From: Mycolicibacterium doricum
GTDB lineage: Bacteria > Actinomycetota > Actinomycetes > Mycobacteriales > Mycobacteriaceae
NCBI RefSeq assembly: GCF_010728155.1
Contig: NZ_AP022605.1
Coordinates: forward strand, 3,348,001-3,412,000
Reading direction: 5' to 3'
Length of the DNA: 64,000 nucleotides
The notes beneath the pieces are model-generated. The model was not told the DNA's origin. It did not search any database and saw only the letters and a program-made list of their open reading frames with translations. Within the stretch, counting starts at the first letter, position 1; every line of letters begins with the position of its first letter. The position numbers were made by a program, and so were the translations under genes. This document shows, one piece after another, positions 8,294 through 16,822 of this stretch.

Positions 8294-9592
8294 ATGACTG
8301 TTGCCGAGGCCGTGACACCGTTGGTTCGCGCGGCCGTGGGGCGAGACGCTCCCGTCGAAATCAGAGGTTGGGACGGCAGCCGATCAGGGCCGCCGAACGC
8401 CAAGTGGGCGATAAGGATCAACAACCGCAGGGGTCTGCGGCGCTTGCTGTGGGCGCCGAACGAACTGGGCTTCGCCCGCGCCTACGTGGCGGGCGATATC
8501 GAAATTGAAGGCGCCCTGCTCGCAGGCATGGAAGTCCTGGAGCAAATGTCGGATCCCGCGCGCGGCCCAGGTGTACGTATCGACACCGAAACGAAGAGGG
8601 CCCTGGCGAAAGCTGCGCTGCAGCTTGGGATTGTCGGCCCGCCACCGAAGCCGCCGAGCGAGGAAGCGAAACTCGCCCGCGGGCACCGGCACGACAAACG
8701 TCGCGACGCCGCGGCGATCAGCCACCACTACGACGTCGGCAACGATTTCTACCGACTGGTACTGGGTGAGTCGATGACGTACTCGTGCGGGTATTGGACG
8801 AGCCCGGACGACGCTCTGGCCGTGGCTCAATTCGCCAAATGCGATCTGGTGGCCCGCAAGCTGGGTCTGGCGCCCGGAATGCGGGTTCTCGACGTCGGCT
8901 GTGGGTGGGGAACCTTTGCTCTGCACGCCGCCCGCAACTACGGCGTGCGTGTCGTCGGTGTCACCCTGTCCCGCGAGCAGGCGGACTACGCCAGCAAGCG
9001 GATGGTTGAAGAGGGCATAAGGGAGTTGGTCCAGATCCGCGTCCAGGATTACCGCGACGTCGCCGACGGACCCTACGACGCGATCTCCAGTATCGGGATG
9101 GCCGAACATGTCGGAGCGGCGATGCTGCGCACCTACGCCGCTCACCTGTATGGGCTCCTACGTGCCCATGGCCGGTTGCTGAACCACGCCATCTCCCGCC
9201 GACCCCGCGAGCCTGCGGCGTTTTCGAAGACCTCGTTCATCGATCGCTATGTCTTCCCCGACGGGGAAATCCAACCGATGGAGACGATGATCAACGCGCT
9301 CGAGGGAGCCGGCTTCGAGGTACGTGACGTCGAATCGCTTCGCGAACACTACGCGCTGACATTGCGAGCCTGGGTGACGAATCTCGAGGACAACTGGCAG
9401 GAGGCGGTCAGGTGCAGCAGCGCCGGCCGTGCACGCATATGGCGGCTCTACATGGCTGGCTCAGCGCTGGGGTTCACGGCCAACCGGCTCGGGGTGAATC
9501 AGATTCTGGCCGTCAAGTGCGATGAACAGGGCCATAGCGGAATGCCCGCTACCCGCTCCGATCTACTGCGATCCCGGGCCTCGAATCCATGA
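8294..9592 (+). CDS. cyclopropane-fatty-acyl-phospholipid synthase-family methyltransferase
   Basis: A 432-residue SAM-dependent methyltransferase of the CFA/MMAS group. An N-terminal domain (residues 1-130) is followed by HYDVGNDFYRLVLG, the family hallmark before the catalytic core, then the SAM loop VLDVGCGWG near residue 197 and the later signature SSIGMAEHVG. These enzymes add a methyl or methylene to the double bond of acyl chains in phospholipids or mycolates. The overall form, with the long N-terminal domain, is nearer to UfaA1/BfaB-type enzymes (10-methyl or cyclopropane phospholipid acyl chains) than to the short mycolic-acid cyclopropane synthases, but the exact reaction cannot be read. 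ATG 8294 has a strong ribosome site (GGACGGAGG) 7 bases upstream. Confidence 0.85.
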   Translation: MTVAEAVTPLVRAAVGRDAPVEIRGWDGSRSGPPNAKWAIRINNRRGLRRLLWAPNELGFARAYVAGDIEIEGALLAGMEVLEQMSDPARGPGVRIDTETKRALAKAALQLGIVGPPPKPPSEEAKLARGHRHDKRRDAAAISHHYDVGNDFYRLVLGESMTYSCGYWTSPDDALAVAQFAKCDLVARKLGLAPGMRVLDVGCGWGTFALHAARNYGVRVVGVTLSREQADYASKRMVEEGIRELVQIRVQDYRDVADGPYDAISSIGMAEHVGAAMLRTYAAHLYGLLRAHGRLLNHAISRRPREPAAFSKTSFIDRYVFPDGEIQPMETMINALEGAGFEVRDVESLREHYALTLRAWVTNLEDNWQEAVRCSSAGRARIWRLYMAGSALGFTANRLGVNQILAVKCDEQGHSGMPATRSDLLRSRASNP

Positions 9593-9866
9593 GGAGCCCG
9601 CTGGCATCACATGGGTTGTCGCTCCGGGGATGCCATGCGGGGAATCGCCACCGTTGTGCCGACCCAAATCAACTTCACATCGGTGACACTGACCGGAGCC
9701 GTAGCGGCGGCATCTTCACGACGCCGCTGCTGCCGCCGCGGCCGACATGGCGGCCTGTTCATCGGGGTCGATGCCGATAGTGCGCACATACGGCCCGACA
9801 GCGCTGCCGTCCGACGAATTCGCTGGAACCCGTGCAGTCATTACCGCCTCGTAGTGCCTGGCGCTT
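9593..9866. other. intergenic gap, no clear gene
   Basis: About 270 bases between the methyltransferase and the DUF899 gene. A 41-codon minus-strand frame (9716-9841) ends in a run of alanines but has no family resemblance and no good ribosome site; I do not call it a gene. Confidence 0.4.
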
Positions 9867-10547
9867 ATGAGTCCACGCCGCAATGCGCTACGTGACGCCG
9901 TCAACGCCGAGCGTGGCCGGCTGCCGATGGTGAAGGTGGAGAAGGACCACGTGTTCGAAGGTCCCGACGGCGAATTGCGGTTCATCGACATGTTCGAGGG
10001 ACGTCCCCAGCTCTACATCCACCACTTCATCTGGATCGACTCGGCCGACGAAGGCTGCCCAAGCTGCACGATGGCGGCGGAACTCACTCTCGCCGAGAAG
10101 GACCGCGCGCTGTTGAACGCGAAGGGCGTGACGTTCGCGGCGGTGTCGCGAGCGCCGTACGCCAGCATCGCGCGCTACAGGGACAAGCATGGGTGGACGT
10201 TCCAGTGGTACTCGTCGCGCGACAACGATTTCACCTACGACTACCACGTCACACTCGACCCGACGCGGGCGCCGATCGAGTACAACTACAAGTCGTTCGA
10301 CGATCTGCACGCCGCAGGGTTCGGCGAGGACGTCCTGCGCGGAGACTGGCCGGGCGCGAGCGTGTTTCTGCGGCGCGGCGACGAGGTCTTCCACACCTAC
10401 TCGGCGTATGCGCGCGGGCTGCACCATTCGGCGCCGGGCTATCCGTTCCTCGATCTGACACCGTACGGCCGCCAGGAGCCGTGGGAGGACTCGCCAACGG
10501 GTTGGCCGCAAGGCTCCGACGCCGTCGGCGTCCCGATGGACGAGTAG
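9867..10547 (+). CDS. DUF899 family (thioredoxin-like fold) protein
   Basis: A 226-residue DUF899 protein. The family features are the lead ERGRLPMVKVEKDHVFEGPDG, the segment DEGCPSCTMAAE in the place of a thioredoxin CxxC (here C-P-S-C), and the closing signature LDLTPYGRQEPWEDSP. The reaction is unknown; the fold suggests a redox or peroxidase-like role. Family members usually have about 20 more N-terminal residues; here a TAG lies upstream in frame, so ATG 9867 is the earliest possible start and the N-terminus may be slightly shortened. No obvious operon partner. Confidence 0.8.
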   Translation: MSPRRNALRDAVNAERGRLPMVKVEKDHVFEGPDGELRFIDMFEGRPQLYIHHFIWIDSADEGCPSCTMAAELTLAEKDRALLNAKGVTFAAVSRAPYASIARYRDKHGWTFQWYSSRDNDFTYDYHVTLDPTRAPIEYNYKSFDDLHAAGFGEDVLRGDWPGASVFLRRGDEVFHTYSAYARGLHHSAPGYPFLDLTPYGRQEPWEDSPTGWPQGSDAVGVPMDE

Positions 10548-10606
10548 CGATCACGACGATCGGAACGCTGGGCGGGTGCCTGCGTGGGTGGCATGGTATG
10601 CCTGAT

Positions 10607-10677
10607 GCGGGTGTGGCTGAGGGGATAGGCGCCGGCCTGCAAAGCCGTCTACGCGGGTTCGAATCCCGCCACTGGCT
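10607..10677 (+). tRNA. tRNA-Cys (anticodon GCA), atypical
   Basis: The cloverleaf can be drawn: anticodon stem CGGC/GCCG with loop CTGCAAA (anticodon GCA), and T arm GCGGG-TTCGAAT-CCCGC. The acceptor stem GCGGGTG/CACTGGC has a G-G mismatch and a G-T pair. Its body differs from the usual mycobacterial tRNA-Cys as I remember it, so it may be a second, acquired or decaying copy. It borders the accessory region that follows. Confidence 0.7.
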
Positions 10678-11433
10678 CTGACGTGGGCGCTTCCCGGCTG
10701 CGTTCGAGACGCTGTACGGCTAGTTGTAGCGAGCGTCCTCATACAGAAGCTGGCTGGATCTGAGCGCCGGCCACGTCCCGGGGGGACACTTCATACCCAC
10801 ACGTCCTCACCGCAAATGCCGCCGTCATGCTCATCCTGAGTCCCGGTCAACAGCACGAACTCTCGCGGTAGCCGCTGCTCGGAGGTGTCGCCCTTCTCGC
10901 CGCGTCCCTGCTCATCATGTCCCTCGGCGGCGGGAATCCAAGGCGATGGCTGTATGTTGCGGTCCTCAACGCCTCGATCGCGCTGGAAGCGCTCACCGGA
11001 AGCCTCGCGGTCGAATCGGCCGGCGTCGCCACGGTAAACGGGACGCACGTTACGTGGGTGCATCGCCCATTCGCCCCCTGGGGTCAGCCGGCCCCCATCA
11101 GTTTTCAACCACGACAAAAGACTCTGCACCGACCGATTCAGTCCTGTTCCGACAGGGAAAACAACGATGACGACCAGCAGCACAACTTCGTATTCACTGA
11201 ACGCGGATGTTCACCCGGCCGTCGACGTTGGCAACGAAGCGACCGTATGCCAGGTGGGCGACCGGTTCACCGGCATGGTAGCGGTGCCGGGAGTGCAAAC
11301 ATTGGCTAAGTTCATCGGCAACCTACGCCGAGGCGCACCAGTTTCCCGCAGCATCATTCCTGGCCATGGAATTACGCGCGACATCACCTGTCGTTCAGAG
11401 GGCTCTAAGCGCCGGGCGCTACCGTCTGGAGGC
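10678..11433. other. gap after tRNA-Cys without a supportable gene
   Basis: About 750 bases. A plus-strand stretch near 10915-11080 reads like a short membrane segment followed by NASIALEALTGSLAVESAGV, but the frame lacks a convincing start and end, so I treat it as possible decayed sequence. Nothing else is recognisable. Confidence 0.35.
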
Positions 11434-11712
11434 ATGGATCACCGCGATGTCTCGGCGCTGGCCGAGGAGCTGGCGCAATGTACCTGCCAACATCTGCCCT
11501 GGAGCGACCAAAGGGTGATTGCCCTCGAGCTCGGCGTCGGCGAGTGCGACCTGGCCATTGACGACATGGTTCGGGCGGCGGTCCACGGGGCCTGCGCCAT
11601 ACCCGGCCACGTCATCGCGCGGCTACACGAATGGCTGGACGGCTATAACACCACCGCCTGCACCGACCCGGCTCAATTGCGGGACTATCTGAACCGACTC
11701 CGCTGCGCCTAG
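11434..11712 (+). CDS. small hypothetical protein
   Basis: A 92-codon frame starting at ATG 11434 (MDHRDVSALAEELAQCTCQH). It has good third-position GC bias and a mixed helical composition, with a Cys pair near residue 15 and others later. I do not recognise a family. The frame is open to 11167 upstream, but that extension looks like non-coding sequence (low-complexity, no family pattern). It lies in the accessory region between tRNA-Cys and tRNA-Thr, with no clear partner. Confidence 0.4.
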   Translation: MDHRDVSALAEELAQCTCQHLPWSDQRVIALELGVGECDLAIDDMVRAAVHGACAIPGHVIARLHEWLDGYNTTACTDPAQLRDYLNRLRCA

Positions 11713-11980
11713 CCCTGCGGGCCCGTACACCAGGAGGGGAGTATTTCGTCCCATGTATTCTGGCAGAGGCGTTACTCGGCGCCGGCGAGTCGTGGCCAGG
11801 GTGTCAGATTGAGCTCTCCCACGGCCCGGTTGAACGTCGGCGGGCCACAACCAGAGCCGATACGTCGGCGGGATCTCGAAGTGGTCTTCGGGCCCGTACA
11901 CAACCCGGGACCGCTGGTCCACGCAATACCGCTCACGCCACCTGTATCGATCGCGCGGCGCTTCACCGTCGACGATCTTC

Positions 11981-12956
11981 TTGGTGATCCCATGGAGCTT
12001 CTCGGCCGCCCGATACTCAGTGGTGCTGCGCGCCGACCGGCTCTCGGCGGCCGGCTGGGACTGGCTGCTGGCGGTATGCCGACGCACCGGCACCCGTCTT
12101 CTGCTCATCTGCCACGTCCAGGCCGTCCCACCGACCCTGGCCGACGTCCTGGAGGGCACCACGTACGATCCTCACCGACCTGCGGCGGGCCCTGCCGCGC
12201 CAGGCTGCGATTGCGGTCGTGCGCCGGCGCCGGAGTCTGTCGATCTGCCGCTCTACGCCACCGAGCAAATCGACACCTACCGTAGCGCGGCGCCAGCGGC
12301 GATCGGCCTGCGGGGGTTCCTGCAGACGACGCGGTGTACAAGCAGGGGCGGGCCGCGGCCGGCGCCTGGTTGGACACCCACCTCACCGGCGCGGGGAACG
12401 TTCTCGACATCGAGCGGGTGCAGCTGTTTTTGACCGAGCTCGTGCCCAGGACGGCCCGACCCGCAATCACAGCCTGCGCGGCTGCGGGGGGCCCAGGCCG
12501 GTTTCCGGCCCGCAGCTTCGACCTGAAGCTGCCTCCGTGGCAGCTCATGGTCACCGGCCAGCTGACCGGCCCGGGCCTGGACGCGCGCCGCTGGCTTGAG
12601 CGTGCCGGTCCTGCAGTGGATCCGGGCCGGTGTCGCCCACCCGACGATCGGTACCGGGATCGCGCTCAGCCTCCCTGACCCAGCTGCCGATCCTGTTCCT
12701 GCACAGCCTGCCCTGGGAGACGCTCTCACCGGTCAACGACGCGCTGCGTGTCGACCGCCACGCTGCGCCTGACCTGGTTCTCGCAACACGCCACCCTGGT
12801 TACGAGCACATTCACGATTCGCGGCATCACCCGATCACCGCCGTCTTCCCCGTCCCGCCCGCCGTCCGACCGCTGCTGCAGGCGGTCCGCTGCTTCGCCG
12901 CCGAGTCCGACAACACCACGGGGCGGCGTGTTCGCCTCGACGAGTTTCACCTTTGA
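11981..12956 (+). pseudogene. decayed gene of unknown function
   Basis: Protein-like pieces follow one another in changing plus-strand frames: RADRLSAAGWDWLLAVCRR (from about 12030), YKQGRAAAGAWLDTHLTGAG (from about 12335), VLQWIRAGVAHPTIGTGIAL (about 12608-12668), and PPAVRPLLQAVRCFAAE (about 12860). Each has coding-like third positions, but at least three frameshifts are needed to join them. I cannot name the family. Position near a TnsA-like fragment suggests it came with a mobile element. Confidence 0.4.
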
Positions 12957-13610
12957 GCATATCGGCGCGGCCGCGGCGCACTGCAAGATCACGCTGCCCC
13001 GATCAGCACCCCTACCGGGCCGCGAATCTCCTCCAGACCCGGCAGTCACGCCTTACCTGTACGTATACCCCGTACTTGGGCAGCAAGTTCGACACCGGCT
13101 TCATCGCGGATCAAGGCCGTCGCTCCCCACTCACACGTGCGGGCCGCCTCGGCGTAGGGCTCGAGGCATTGGACGCGGAACGGGCAGGGATGGCGTGTTC
13201 GCCCTCGATGCGCCCTCGGAGGGTTTCTTGGTCGGCGATCGACGACGTGTCGTACCGGGACTGGGTGTTGGGCGAGACCGGTTGATCTCGCGCCAGTACA
13301 TGGCATCACCAGGCCGGCGCCGATGTAGTCGAGTACGCGCCGCGCGGTCTCGACGACCCGCTGCCCACCACGGCGGCCAATGCTGGAAATTGTCCGTCTG
13401 CCGTTTGCGCCATACGATCACGAGCCCCGACGCCACCTTCAATGGCCACAGCACCGAGGAGCATCAGGATCCCCACCGCCAAAAGGGCCGGCGGATGAGC
13501 TGTGCGTTGACATCTGGACGACCGAACCACTGACAACGAGCTGCGGCCTCTCACAGCTGATCGGCGAATTTTAGATGATTTGTCGTAGCTGTGGCGAATT
13601 CTCGCCGAAT
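12957..13610. other. gap with no clear gene
   Basis: About 650 bases of high-GC sequence with several overlapping open frames on both strands and no family-like sequence. The right part (13561-13608) contains three copies of a GCGAAT/GCCGAAT element just before the TnsA-like remnant, which could be part of a transposon end. Confidence 0.35.
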
Positions 13611-13850
13611 GTGGCGAGGATGTACTTGGTGGTGGATACTTTCGAGCGCCCACCGGTTTGGCCGCCGAATGGTGAGGACGGGTTGGACGCGGTATTTGTG
13701 ACCGCGTCGGGGGAGCGGCGGCTGGTGCCGTAGCGGCGCTGCCGCTGGTGGTCGACGGGATCGGCGGGCCGGTGCGGTCGTTTCGGGGGCAGAGCTATCC
13801 GGGTTGGTACTGGTCGGCGGCGCTGGGGCGGCGGATCGTGGTTTGGAGCA
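13611..13850 (+). pseudogene. TnsA-like transposase endonuclease, N-terminal remnant
   Basis: From GTG 13611 or ATG 13620 the sequence reads MYLVVDTFERPPVWPP and on to a TAG at 13730. A one-base shift there restores a reading that contains FRGQSYPGWYWSAALGRR, which matches the RGQ...YPGWYW..T..RH pattern at the start of TnsA-like endonuclease domains of actinobacterial Tn7-like elements. The usual next block (YESWLE and the catalytic acidic/lysine residues) is missing: the frame is cut at about 13850 beside vapC. It is thus frameshifted and truncated. No TnsB or TnsC partner is present. Confidence 0.5.
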
Positions 13851-13866
13851 GAACGAACGAGTATTG

Positions 13867-14262
13867 TCAGACGGTCACGACGCGGATCAGGTTATCCAAC
13901 CCCGAGAAGTCGTCGGCGTTGCGACTGTACAGATCCAGGCGATTCGCGTGCGCCGTCGCGGCGATCAACAGATCGGCGAGCCTGCTTCTCGGATTTCGTC
14001 CTTCGTGTACCACCGCCGCGACGACGAGTCCAAAACTGCGCACGGCGCCACTGTCGAAAGGAATCGGCTCGAGCCGAGATTCCACCTCTTGCAATCGCGC
14101 CTGGCGCTTGGCCGCCTCCAACGGAGTTTTGGCCAGCAGGGGACCAGCGACTAGCTCTGCCGCCGTAATTGCTGAAATCGCCATCTCATCTGGTAATCCG
14201 GCGATCACCGCCGGATCGTGCCAGTCGATCACTACGGACGTATCCAGAAGACCGGACGCCAC
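13867..14262 (-). CDS. vapC: VapC-family PIN-domain toxin
   Basis: A 131-residue PIN-domain ribonuclease. The acidic residues are in place: LLDTSVVIDW (D7), ITAAELVAG (E), RLADLLIAATA (D) and SRNADDFSG (D). VapC toxins cleave specific tRNA or rRNA sites with Mg2+ and are held inactive by the paired antitoxin. GTG 14262 starts one base after the antitoxin stop, so the two genes form a coupled operon. The gene looks intact although everything around it is decayed, which fits an addiction module that resists loss. Confidence 0.88.
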   Translation of the reverse strand: MASGLLDTSVVIDWHDPAVIAGLPDEMAISAITAAELVAGPLLAKTPLEAAKRQARLQEVESRLEPIPFDSGAVRSFGLVVAAVVHEGRNPRSRLADLLIAATAHANRLDLYSRNADDFSGLDNLIRVVTV

Positions 14263-14263
14263 C

Positions 14264-14512
14264 TCACAGTCCTTGATCGATCAGCTTGTCGAGGTCGGCG
14301 CGGAATTGACGATGATCAATGCGCACCGCCGCGCCCGCCAGACTCGCCACTTCATCACGAGTAACGAAAATGCGCCGGCCGGCCCGTATCGGACACAGCT
14401 CGGCGACGGGTTCGCCGTTGCGGGTAACCACAAATGACTCGCCTGCCGCTACGGCGTCAATCACTTTCGCATTTTCATTGCGTAGTTCACGCTGCCCTAT
14501 AGTCCTAGCCAT
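14264..14512 (-). CDS. vapB: Phd/YefM-type antitoxin (VapB)
   Basis: An 82-residue antitoxin starting MARTIGQRELRNENAKVI, with the Phd/YefM DNA-binding N-terminal motif and the GESFVVTRNGEPVAEL strand pair. The C-terminal half, ending RADLDKLIDQGL, is the probable toxin-wrapping helix. ATG 14512 gives the normal length; the frame stays open further upstream but only through unrelated sequence. It overlaps nothing and precedes vapC by one base. Autoregulation of the pair through the upstream palindromic area (around 14513-14550) is expected from the family. Confidence 0.85.
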   Translation of the reverse strand: MARTIGQRELRNENAKVIDAVAAGESFVVTRNGEPVAELCPIRAGRRIFVTRDEVASLAGAAVRIDHRQFRADLDKLIDQGL

Positions 14513-14548
14513 TCGGCGACTGTAGCATAGTGTGCTACACCTCGCTAC

Positions 14549-14870
14549 AGTATCAGCGAGGCCAAGTTCAAGACGTTGAAGTACCGGCCCGACTTCCCCG
14601 GCCGGTTCGGCTCGATCGAGGAAGCTCGATTGCACTGCCAAGTCTTCTTCGGTTGGGATAACGATGAACATCGCCACAGCGGGCTGGGCCTGCATACCGC
14701 CGCTGACGTTCACTACGGCCTGGCCGAGGCAGTTCGCGAGAAGCGTGCCGGCGTACTCGACGCCGCCTACGCCGAACACCCGGAACGGTTCGCCCGCAAA
14801 CCGCCCGAACCGCCGAAGATCCCCGAAATCTCGTGGATCAACCGACCCGACCATCCAGAGGAGGACGCTC
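14549..14870 (+). mobile_element. IS3-type transposase C-terminal remnant
   Basis: The frame from 14549 gives SISEAKFKTLKYRPDFPGRF, then FFGWDNDEHRHSGLGLHTAADVHYG, the end of a DDE integrase-core transposase of the IS3 kind (SEAKFKTLKYRP plus the YN.EHRHSGIG block). The catalytic first two aspartates and the whole N-terminal half are missing. The frame continues to 14938 beyond the normal end. An insertion sequence has been cut at its left side, with the vapBC promoter directly adjoining. Confidence 0.75.
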
Positions 14871-14937
14871 AGCAAATACCGCGCAACGGTGCCTCATTCA
14901 GGTTGACAGGTTCCGAAATCCCGGGTGGCGGCGGCTG

Positions 14938-15738
14938 ATGCGGGTGTTTCAGCGAATCGCCACGACTCTGCTCATCGCTCTCCTACTTGCAGCGTGCACG
15001 AGCGACCCCGGTGTCGAGCGCTGGCAGGGTTCTATCGCAGAGATGAGGTACCTGTGGACCGCGGAACCCGAAATCGACGTACTGACCGGCCCTGCCGTGC
15101 TGGTTCGCGCGTTCATCGAATCGTTCATGCTTAGTCAGTATGTGGGGGACATGGCCTATGCGTACCCGGGGTTCGACCGAGCGGTGCCTGAAAATGGCTT
15201 CGAACTTTGGGTCACCAGGCCAGCTCTCGACGTTCCTAGTGATGAGCCGGCGGTAGGAAACATCGCTCACCACTTTCTCTCCATAATCCGCACAGATGGG
15301 GATGTCTCCGCAATAATTTGTAGTTACAGCTACCGTCTTGCCTCGAAATCTGATGACCGATCGTATCGGAGCGTGGCAGGCGCCGGACCGAAGGACACGC
15401 GCGGGATATACGTCACCAAAGTTGGCTTGACAGGTCGTTCGCCATCGATGCCGCCGCAAGCCGGCCCGCGCCCCGACCCCGTCGATGACGTCGTCGGTGA
15501 CTGGCGCTTCCGCGGCATACTGGATTCCTTCACGCAGGGAAAGCAAGGTTTCGACGAAGCATGGCCTACCTACGAGGCCGATCTGAGGACGTGCGTCGAC
15601 AAAGCCCCCGACCCTGCACCGGTGCGAGCCGAAATCATCGATGGGTCACATCCTCGTGACTTCTTCCCGACGGCACCCGCGAGCCCGGGTTGGCCGGAAA
15701 CCCCTTCCTTAGTAGCCATGCCACCCTGGATCTCATGA
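14938..15738 (+). CDS. mycobacterial lipoprotein of unknown function
   Basis: A 266-residue predicted lipoprotein. A lipoprotein signal peptide ends in LLLAACTSD, with Cys20 as the acylation site. The mature part contains WTAEPEIDVLTGPAV, a block AYPGFDRAVPEN, and a C-terminal PTAPASPGWP that I associate with a conserved mycobacterial lipoprotein family of unknown role. The start ATG 14938 sits right behind the IS3 remnant, and no good ribosome site is visible, so expression may be altered. The gene itself looks complete. Confidence 0.72.
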   Translation: MRVFQRIATTLLIALLLAACTSDPGVERWQGSIAEMRYLWTAEPEIDVLTGPAVLVRAFIESFMLSQYVGDMAYAYPGFDRAVPENGFELWVTRPALDVPSDEPAVGNIAHHFLSIIRTDGDVSAIICSYSYRLASKSDDRSYRSVAGAGPKDTRGIYVTKVGLTGRSPSMPPQAGPRPDPVDDVVGDWRFRGILDSFTQGKQGFDEAWPTYEADLRTCVDKAPDPAPVRAEIIDGSHPRDFFPTAPASPGWPETPSLVAMPPWIS

Positions 15739-15832
15739 CTGACGCGCGCGAACAGGATTATTCAGGCGCTCCGTGACTCCTCGCCGGCGTTCTGCCCGAA
15801 GGTGACAAGTTCGTAAAGACGGCCGCATCGGC

Positions 15833-16003
15833 GAGTACCTTCTCGAGATGGGCGGCGGCAACACCTTCGGTCGGCTCTGGAGCCGCGAGGGCCTCAGCCG
15901 TCGCGACCGCAGCCTCGCCACCATCGGCATCCTGATCAACGGGCTGACCGAGGACGAAATCGCCGAGGTGATCTACCGCCAGCGGCGACGCCGGATCGCC
16001 GAC
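15833..16003 (+). pseudogene. carboxymuconolactone decarboxylase-family remnant with internal deletion
   Basis: The reading EYLLEMGGGNTFGRLWSREG, continuing LSRRDRSLATIGILI and then directly NGLTEDEIAEVIYRQ, joins two conserved blocks of the CMD family. The intervening block with the conserved H..GAL is deleted. The N-terminus is also missing. No functional product is expected. Confidence 0.65.
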
Positions 16004-16254
16004 GCAAAACTCGGCATTGAATGGCGCGGCGCGGATGTGCGCGGATGTGTTGGAAGCGACTTGAGACCCGTCACCACCACCGCACCACCGTCGCCGGCAT
16101 CGATACCGTCCACCGCGCGGCCGGTCCCGCCGAACTCCTCCCCACGGTTCCTCACTCACCTCGAGAGAAGACGCCTTCGGTCCCAGTACCACTTCCGTGA
16201 GGACTGCTGGAACAACGCCGGCACCGACGCAAGATTGCCCAGCCGTCAGGCTCC

Positions 16255-16600
16255 ACGGTTTAAGGGACCGAGTTCCTCGGCGAGCTGCCCGCCGACGTCG
16301 CCGACCGCATCACTCCTGCGTCGGCCGCTGATGAACCCTCCTGAGCGCATCCCCAACGTCATCAGATCCTGGAGGACCAGCCCACGACGCTGCAGTGGCT
16401 CGCCGACGAACTGGCCGACCTCCGCGAGCATCGCCCGCCCACACTGATCGTCTGGGTCCGTACGACGGTTACCTGCCCGAGCAGTCGGCCCGCGCCTACC
16501 GCCGAGACCTGCCCGACGCCCAGTGCACCTTGATCGGCGGCGGGCACTGGCTGTTGGAGACCCACCTCGACGAGGTGGCGCCGATGGTCGACGACTCCGA
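16255..16600 (+). pseudogene. alpha/beta hydrolase C-terminal remnant
   Basis: Pieces of an alpha/beta hydrolase fold protein: FLGELPADVADRI (a shifted frame near 16275), then WGPYDGYLPEQSARAYRRDL and GGHWLLETHLDEVAPMV (about 16455-16590). These match the acid (D) and catalytic His (GGH) region near the end of the family. The nucleophile half is missing and frames change between pieces. Confidence 0.6.
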
Positions 16601-16684
16601 GCCTACGGCTGATGACACGAAACGCGAGACGCCAGCAACGGCGTCAACAACCCGTCTCGGCCTCCCGAAGCGGGACGAGATGAG

Positions 16685-16757
16685 AGCCGCCTAGGAGAAT
16701 CGAACTCCTGACCTATTCATTACGAGTGAATCGCTCTACCGACTGAGCTAAGGCGGC
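16685..16757 (-). tRNA. tRNA-Thr (anticodon CGT)
   Basis: A 73-nt cloverleaf on the minus strand with acceptor stem GCCGCCT/AGGCGGC, anticodon stem ATTCA/TGAAT with loop CTCGTAA (anticodon CGT, reading ACG), and T arm GGAG-TTCGATT-CTCC. All stems pair well. It marks the right edge of the accessory stretch that begins at tRNA-Cys. Confidence 0.93.
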
Positions 16758-16822
16758 GTGCCAGGCGAGCCAGGCGGCACGAGTCTACGGTAGCGCCCAC
16801 CGGCTTCCAAAAAGGCCGGAGG

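Noticed and set aside
9716..9841. 41-codon minus-strand frame ending in poly-alanine
   Set aside because: No family resemblance and no ribosome site at a workable distance.
13046..13309. Minus-strand frame with CPFRVQCLEPYAEAA resembling a WhiB or zinc-type fragment
   Set aside because: Cysteine spacing does not match WhiB, no GVWGG signature, and no good start.
10607..16757. Possible single island between tRNA-Cys and tRNA-Thr with att repeats
   Set aside because: I found no direct repeat of either tRNA end inside the window, so boundaries of an island cannot be claimed.
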